From Camellia lanceoleosa (lineage: Eukaryota > Streptophyta > Magnoliopsida > Ericales > Theaceae): a stretch of 64,000 bases of DNA. Positions 59,418 through 64,000 of this stretch are shown here, in pieces (the first letter of the stretch is position 1; each line of letters opens with the position of its first letter). Location of the stretch: the NCBI GenBank assembly GCA_025200525.1, contig CM045763.1, positions 151,162,246-151,226,245 of the forward strand, read 5' to 3'. The translations under genes were made by a program, and so were the position numbers. The notes below the pieces were generated by a model. The model ran no database searches. It was not told where the DNA came from and was given only the letters and a program-made list of their open reading frames with translations.

Positions 59418-59806
59418 TTACAATACCTGCTCTAAATATTCCCTAAGTACTTCATTATTGCACTTATATTGGCCGATTACTTGTCTTATCACCAACAGTG
59501 AATCCCCAAACACTTTTAAGTGTGGAATCCTTAGACTTTTTACCAATTCTAGGTCAATAATCAAGGCTTCATATTTTGTCTGATTATTTGACAACACCTG
59601 AGTTTCATCCAACTGGTAAGATGATTGAAACACATGTCTTGGGGTGACACCAACACCACCCCAGCACCAACACCTTCTTCAGTCTTTGAGCCATCAAACA
59701 TTAACTTCCATGACTTTTTCTCAACTAAAAATACCTCATACAAATCTACCTTAACAGGGCTATATGGATGCTCAGCCAAGAAATCTACTAGTGCTTGGCC
59801 TTTCAC
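59418..59806 (-). pseudogene. Second Tat element: archaeal-type RNase H
   Basis: The minus strand has WKLMFDGSKTEEGVGAGVVL (first catalytic Asp), then in another frame NNQTKYEALIIDLELVKSLR (Glu, where N-x-A-E-Y-E-A is usual) and VFGDSLLVIRQVIGQYK (Asp). This extra RNase H domain between the first RNase H and integrase is typical of the Tat lineage. One frameshift near 59600 separates the halves. The linker to integrase (59202-59396) follows. Confidence 0.88.
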
Positions 59807-59853
59807 AGCCTTTTGAGGTACATACTTGAAGCAATATTCAACTAAGGCAACAA

Positions 59854-60400
59854 CTATTTTCCTTGTCTCCCTCTCAAAACTGGCCTAGATAACATATATT
59901 TTATTATATCAGTCTGAGCAATCACATTAACCTCTGTAGGTAACATATAATGCCTCAGTTTGATGGCTGCAAAATACAGAGCTAGGCATAACTTTTCTAC
60001 AGAACTATATATAGTTTCTGCTTCATTTAACTTTCTACTCAAGTAGTAAACAACTTACTCACACCCTTCCTCATTATCCATAGCCAATAGACACCCAATT
60101 GATTTCTCTCCTATTGATATAAACAACTTTAAGGATTTCCCTTTAATGAGTGGCATCATGACTTGAGGTTTAGACAAATAGTCCTTAATTGCATCAAATG
60201 CCCTTTGATGCTCACCTTCCCATCTAAAGTTTTTATCATATCTCAACTTTAACAAAGGAGAAAAAACTAAAGTCTTCCCTGCCAGATTAGTGATGAAACT
60301 CCTTAAAAAATTAATTTTCCCAAGGATACTTTACAACTCCTTCTTATTGGATGGAGGTTAGGCTGCTTTAATAGCTTTAGCCTTGTTTGTATCCAGCTCT
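59854..60400 (-). pseudogene. Second Tat element: first RNase H domain
   Basis: The minus strand shows FRWEGEHQRAFDAIKDYLSK, then LKLFISIGEKSIGCLLAMDN (the first Asp position is altered), then YYLSRKLNEAETIYSSVEKLCLALYFAAIKLRHYML, then IAQTDIIKYMLSRPVLRGR (Asp). A stop near 60053 and further stops upstream near 60340-60420 interrupt it. In the Tat lineage this domain is often degenerate. Confidence 0.85.
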
Positions 60401-60510
60401 ATCCCCTTCTAATGGACCAAAAAACCTAGGAAATTACCAACATACACCCCAAAAGCACACTTCAAAGGGTTCATTTTCAACTGATATTTCCTTATCCATT
60501 GGAACACCTG

Positions 60511-61127
60511 TCAAAGATATTCTAAATGCTCTTCAAACTTATTAGACTTGATAGCCACATCATCAATATACACCTCTAAATACTTCCTAATCAAATCATG
60601 AAAGATAAAGTTCATAGCCCTCTGATAGGTGGCCCCTGCATTCTTAAGCCCAAAAGGCATCACCACCCACTCAGAGGTTCCTAAGGCCCCTGGGCACCTA
60701 AATGCAGTCTTGTGAACATCATCTGGGTTAAGAAAGATCTGATTGTATCCAGCATGGCCATCCATGAATGATAGAATCTTATGCCTTGCAACTGAATCTA
60801 CTAACAAGTCTACAACTGGCATAGGATACTCATCCTTAGGTGTGGCCAAATTCAAGTTCTTGAAATCAATACACACTCTAATCTTTCCATTCTTTTTAAG
60901 AACTGGAACTGTATTTGATAGCCACTCCACATACCTGGCTGTTCTGATGAAACTAGCTTTTAACAACCTTTCAATTTCATCTTTTACCATGAGAGTGACC
61001 TCATTTGTCATTCTTCTTGGAGGTTGTTTGTGTGGCATATAATTTGACTTTATTGGTAGTTTGTGTTCAACTAGGGACCTATCTAGTCCTGGCATCTCAT
61101 CATAACTCCATGAAAAACAATCAGAAT
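60511..61127 (-). pseudogene. Second Tat element: reverse transcriptase
   Basis: A 194-codon open stretch begins at MPGLDRSLVEHKL and runs through VPVLKKNGKIRVCIDFKNLN, LSFMDGHAGYNQI, TAFRCPGALGTSEWVVMPFG with LKNAGATYQRAMN, and the catalytic VYIDDVAIKS. The FSWSYDEMPG stretch just upstream is also readable up to 61127. This long stretch is unusually intact compared with the rest of the element. It is cut at 61128 by an LTR. Confidence 0.92.
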
Positions 61128-63919
61128 TGTGATGACCCTGTCTTGTGTTAAGTTAATTAATCGTGATTATGTTGTCATTATGTGATTAATTTGAATTTCG
61201 GTGTTAATTGCATGATTATATGTGGAATTGGCCTTATATCTGTTTAACTTACTGTTGTGAACTACAAATTGAAGGCCTTATCGGCCACAGAAACCGAAAT
61301 TGACTACGCCATTGTGATTAGCATTATTTTTAGAGCCTATGGTGAGATTTAATTGAAAACTAATTTATAGCGACCCCGGTCTTTTCCCATTTGATTACCA
61401 TATTCGGACTTATGTTCCGTAGATTCTGTTGTCTTATTATTGTTGTGGTTATCCTTTAATTCTTTATTCTTGAGTTATAGGATGTTTTGGGCAGGTTGAT
61501 TGCAGGTTGGTTGGGTTTAGAAACCAAGTGTTGATGTTCAGTTTTTGGCTTGTCCGCTCGAGCGGGGAGTTTAACGCTCGAGCGGGGAGTTTAACGCTCG
61601 AGCGGGGACTTGTTGTTCCTTGTCCGCTCGAGCGGGAGTTTTGGCGCTCGAGCGGGAAAAACACCCATCCAGTATTTCTTCTTGTGAGGTTATGCTCGGC
61701 GGGAGTTGGGCCGCCGGCGGAGTTCAGGAGTGTCCGCCGGCGGGGGTTGTCCGCTCGAGCGGGAAGTCTGGGTATAAAAGCGTGTTTTGACATTTTAAAG
61801 CAGTTTTTCATCCTCTTTTCAGATTCCAAACCCTAGATTACGAGTTCTCTCTCTCCAAACTCACCTTCTCTCTTAGGTTTGATCTACTTAGGGTGAGTTT
61901 CTAACCTAGATCCTTTATTAAAAAGGTAGAGGAGAGTGAGGGCTACATTTTTATCTGAAGAATTGTGGATTTGGAGCACTTGGATTTCGGGTCAATCTTC
62001 TCCATTTGGGTTCTCCTTTGAGGTAGCGATTCTCCTTGTTTCTTTTCAATACTCCATCTATAGATAGACATGTGGTAGTTTTTGTATTGCATAAAAACAG
62101 TATATCATGTTGGATTTATTAAAAATCATGAGGTTGAACCTTGGGTTGACTGTTGGAGTTGGGTTTATTATCATTAGTTATGGTTTAGGCTAATTGGGGT
62201 GTTAATTAGCATGTTGTTGTTGTTAGGAGAGGAAAACCCTAATTTTATTTGATTTAATAAATTAATAGAGGGGTTGTGATCGTTGGGCAAATACTTATGT
62301 ATTTTGGGTCTTCAATGTGATCATTGTTGTTTGTTGTTAATAATTGAGCCTTTTAGGTCAATATTGAGAAAGAGGGAGGAAAACCCTAGTTTAATGATTA
62401 TAACTTAATTTGCATAATTAAATTGGAGTGGCCTGGAAAAGAATGTAATGGGTTAAAATGAGTTATGGCCTTATTGTCCAGGGAATTGAATTTGTGAAGG
62501 CAAAAGGTATGAGAGTTGGATTATTGTAATGTGAGTGTTGAACACACATATGTGGTGGTTGTATCTTTAACTGCCATGTTAGTTTTGTTATAGGGTTTGT
62601 GGTTTCATGATAATTGAGTCTGTTAATAGATGTACAACATACCTGCATCTAGAGGTTTTGTCCTTGGTCATCGGTGGAGGATGACACGGTTGTGTTGAAT
62701 TGTTGTGTATGCATTACACCATTGATTGTTTGTGTATATGACGTTGTGTTTATATGCATTACTTGTGTATGGGAGGAGATAGGGGATGTACTCCACGGTT
62801 TAGGGGAAGATGGGGGATGTACCTCTAAACCGGTTAATGATTATGGGAAGATAGGGGATGAACCCAGGGTTGCTGCTTATATGCGCGCCTATTGCAGAGA
62901 TACAGCTCATATGCTTATCTATTTGATATGATACATCACCAAAATGTGTATCAGTTGGGAAGTATGGAAGTGAATTTGATTGTGATTGATACAATACCAA
63001 CTTGTGTATTTGTTATGTTATATGAGAGGTTTAACTTGATTTGTTATCCATGTCGAATTGGAAAGATTGTTAATAAGAGATGAAACCCTTGTTGAAGTAT
63101 TTGGCCAGGTTCTGAGCCATAAAAGGAAAGGTGAATTGTGCCATAGACTATGTGTCATAGGCAATGTAGACATTCGTGTCATGAAATTGTAAATGGATTA
63201 TCTTGTGTTAATCATGTATCAGTTGCTACCCCTTGTCTTTTAGAAGTGTAAAGAGAATCAAACATTTTAGAAATATGTTCTAGAAAGGCACATCTGTTGT
63301 TTGTGTGGAAATTGGAGAATAGTAGTGGTCTTAGTGAATTTATTTCCTAAGTAATTGCTTATGTATAAAAGAATGGGAATGGGAACTAATGAAAGGAATA
63401 AGGAAAGATAAATCGCTTGTAGCGTTGTTTGAAACGGTTGTTTTCAAGAAAAGTTCATACATATATATATTTTGTATAAAATGTCATATTACTATTCTAG
63501 TACGAGAATGAGTGTGCATGATCATAGCTATCTGTAATGTTGTTATTGTTGAGGATCATGTTGAGATCCCTACTGGACTATATGTTCATCCCACGTTGTT
63601 GAATCTTTTTCAGGTATTAAGCAGGTTGAGCTGCAAGAGTTGGATTTACTTATTTGTTGGCCACGGGGCCTCTTCATTGTAGGCGGAATGCCATATGTGA
63701 AAAAGGGTTGCACCCTTCATTTGATTATTTAATGTTGTAAGCCTGAGGGCATCTTATTTAGAATGCTCATGTAATATTTACTTTGCATACGAATGAGAGT
63801 ATTGTTAATCACTTCTACGGATTGAATGTATGAGTTTATTTCCGCATGTTATCTCTGAAATTGAATTAAGTTAATGGAATTGGTAATGACTTCGAGTAAT
63901 AAAAAAGTGGGGCGTGACA
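61128..63919 (+). repeat. Chromovirus-like LTR, unpaired
   Basis: It starts TGTGATGACCC and ends GGGGCGTGACA, the same terminal pattern as the solo LTR at 31455. It has CCGCTCGAGCGG palindromes at 61553-61765, including a tandem pair of GGGGAGTTTAACGCTCGAGC. No matching 5-bp duplication was found (AGAAT before, TAATT after), and the interrupted pol does not visibly resume after 63919. It may be a solo LTR with a later deletion, or one LTR of an element that continues past the window. Short imperfect repeats of GGAAGATAGGGGATG lie at 62769-62865. No genes. Confidence 0.7.
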
Positions 63920-64000
63920 TAATTCAAAACGAATTAATTAGTTTAAACTAATTGAATTAAGCACCATTACTTAGCCCTAATCAAATTTGATTAGGCAAGC
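63920..64000. other. AT-rich flank with two palindromes
   Basis: AATTAGTTTAAACTAATT (63936-63953) and CCTAATCAAATTTGATTAGG (63976-63995) are perfect palindromes of 18 and 20 bp. Their context is cut off by the window edge. Confidence 0.6.

Larger units (their letters stand above)
52080..61127 (-). mobile_element. Second Tat-lineage element, 5' end missing, with antisense PMD gene
   Basis: In element (minus) order: RT (60511-61127), RNase H, a second archaeal-type RNase H (59418-59806), integrase (58055-59132), then an antisense PMD gene (53277-57860), polypurine tract and 3' LTR. The second RNase H is a mark of the Tat lineage. The order pol, antisense PMD, LTR is the same as in the element at 13663, although the two LTR families differ. 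The upstream part (5' LTR, gag, protease) is cut off at 61128 by another LTR. Confidence 0.8.

Noticed and set aside
58055..61127. Integrated plant pararetrovirus (caulimovirid)
   Set aside because: The presence of integrase and a second, archaeal-type RNase H places it in the Tat lineage of Ty3/gypsy; pararetroviruses lack integrase.

Overview
This is nuclear DNA of a flowering plant, probably a eudicot. It is AT-rich, has spliced genes with GT-AG introns, and is built almost entirely of plant transposable elements: an L1-type LINE, a Mutator-like element (MULE), Ty3/gypsy elements of the Tekay and Tat lineages, and small foldback elements. I found no convincing single-copy host gene. Almost every coding region carries in-frame stops or frameshifts.

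The main structure is a set of insertions nested five deep, which can be read from target-site duplications (TSDs) and interrupted reading frames. (1) A decayed minus-strand LINE has its endonuclase domain split between 2435-2756 and 51904-52079; its reverse transcriptase lies at 240-900. (2) A giant MULE at 2757-51903 (about 49 kb, about 19 kb without its later insert) sits in that endonuclease, with terminal inverted repeats (TIRs) of about 420 bp and a near-perfect 9-bp TSD. (3) A Tekay-type chromovirus at 8480-38451 (minus strand, TSD ATCCC) split the MULE transposase. (4) A Tat-lineage element at 13663-34088 (minus strand, TSD CCATT) split the Tekay reverse transcriptase. (5) A Tekay-like solo LTR at 31455-33465 (TSD CACTA) sits in the 5' LTR of the Tat element.

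The MULE carries a transposase (N-terminal part 8130-8479, remainder 38457-40962), a plant mobile domain (PMD) gene (41651-44199), and three short genes of an unrecognised family (44937-45383 minus, 47168-47605 plus, 49592-50200 plus). These three share an ungapped region of about 51 residues, and each has its own TATA box. Tandem arrays separate them: a 30-bp unit, a 164/193-bp higher-order repeat, and a 90-bp hairpin repeat beside the right TIR.

The Tat element at level 4 has lost pol. It keeps a gag remnant and an antisense multi-exon PMD gene (20446-23521), plus about 1.6 kb of tandem repeats rich in the G-box core CACGTG. A second Tat element (52080-61127) has a 3' LTR, an antisense PMD gene (53277-57860) and a minus-strand pol (integrase, RNase H domains, reverse transcriptase). 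PMD genes therefore occur in three separate transposons of two classes. The window ends in another chromovirus-like LTR (61128-63919).

All boundaries and homologies come from reading the sequence by eye; no alignment or database search was run.
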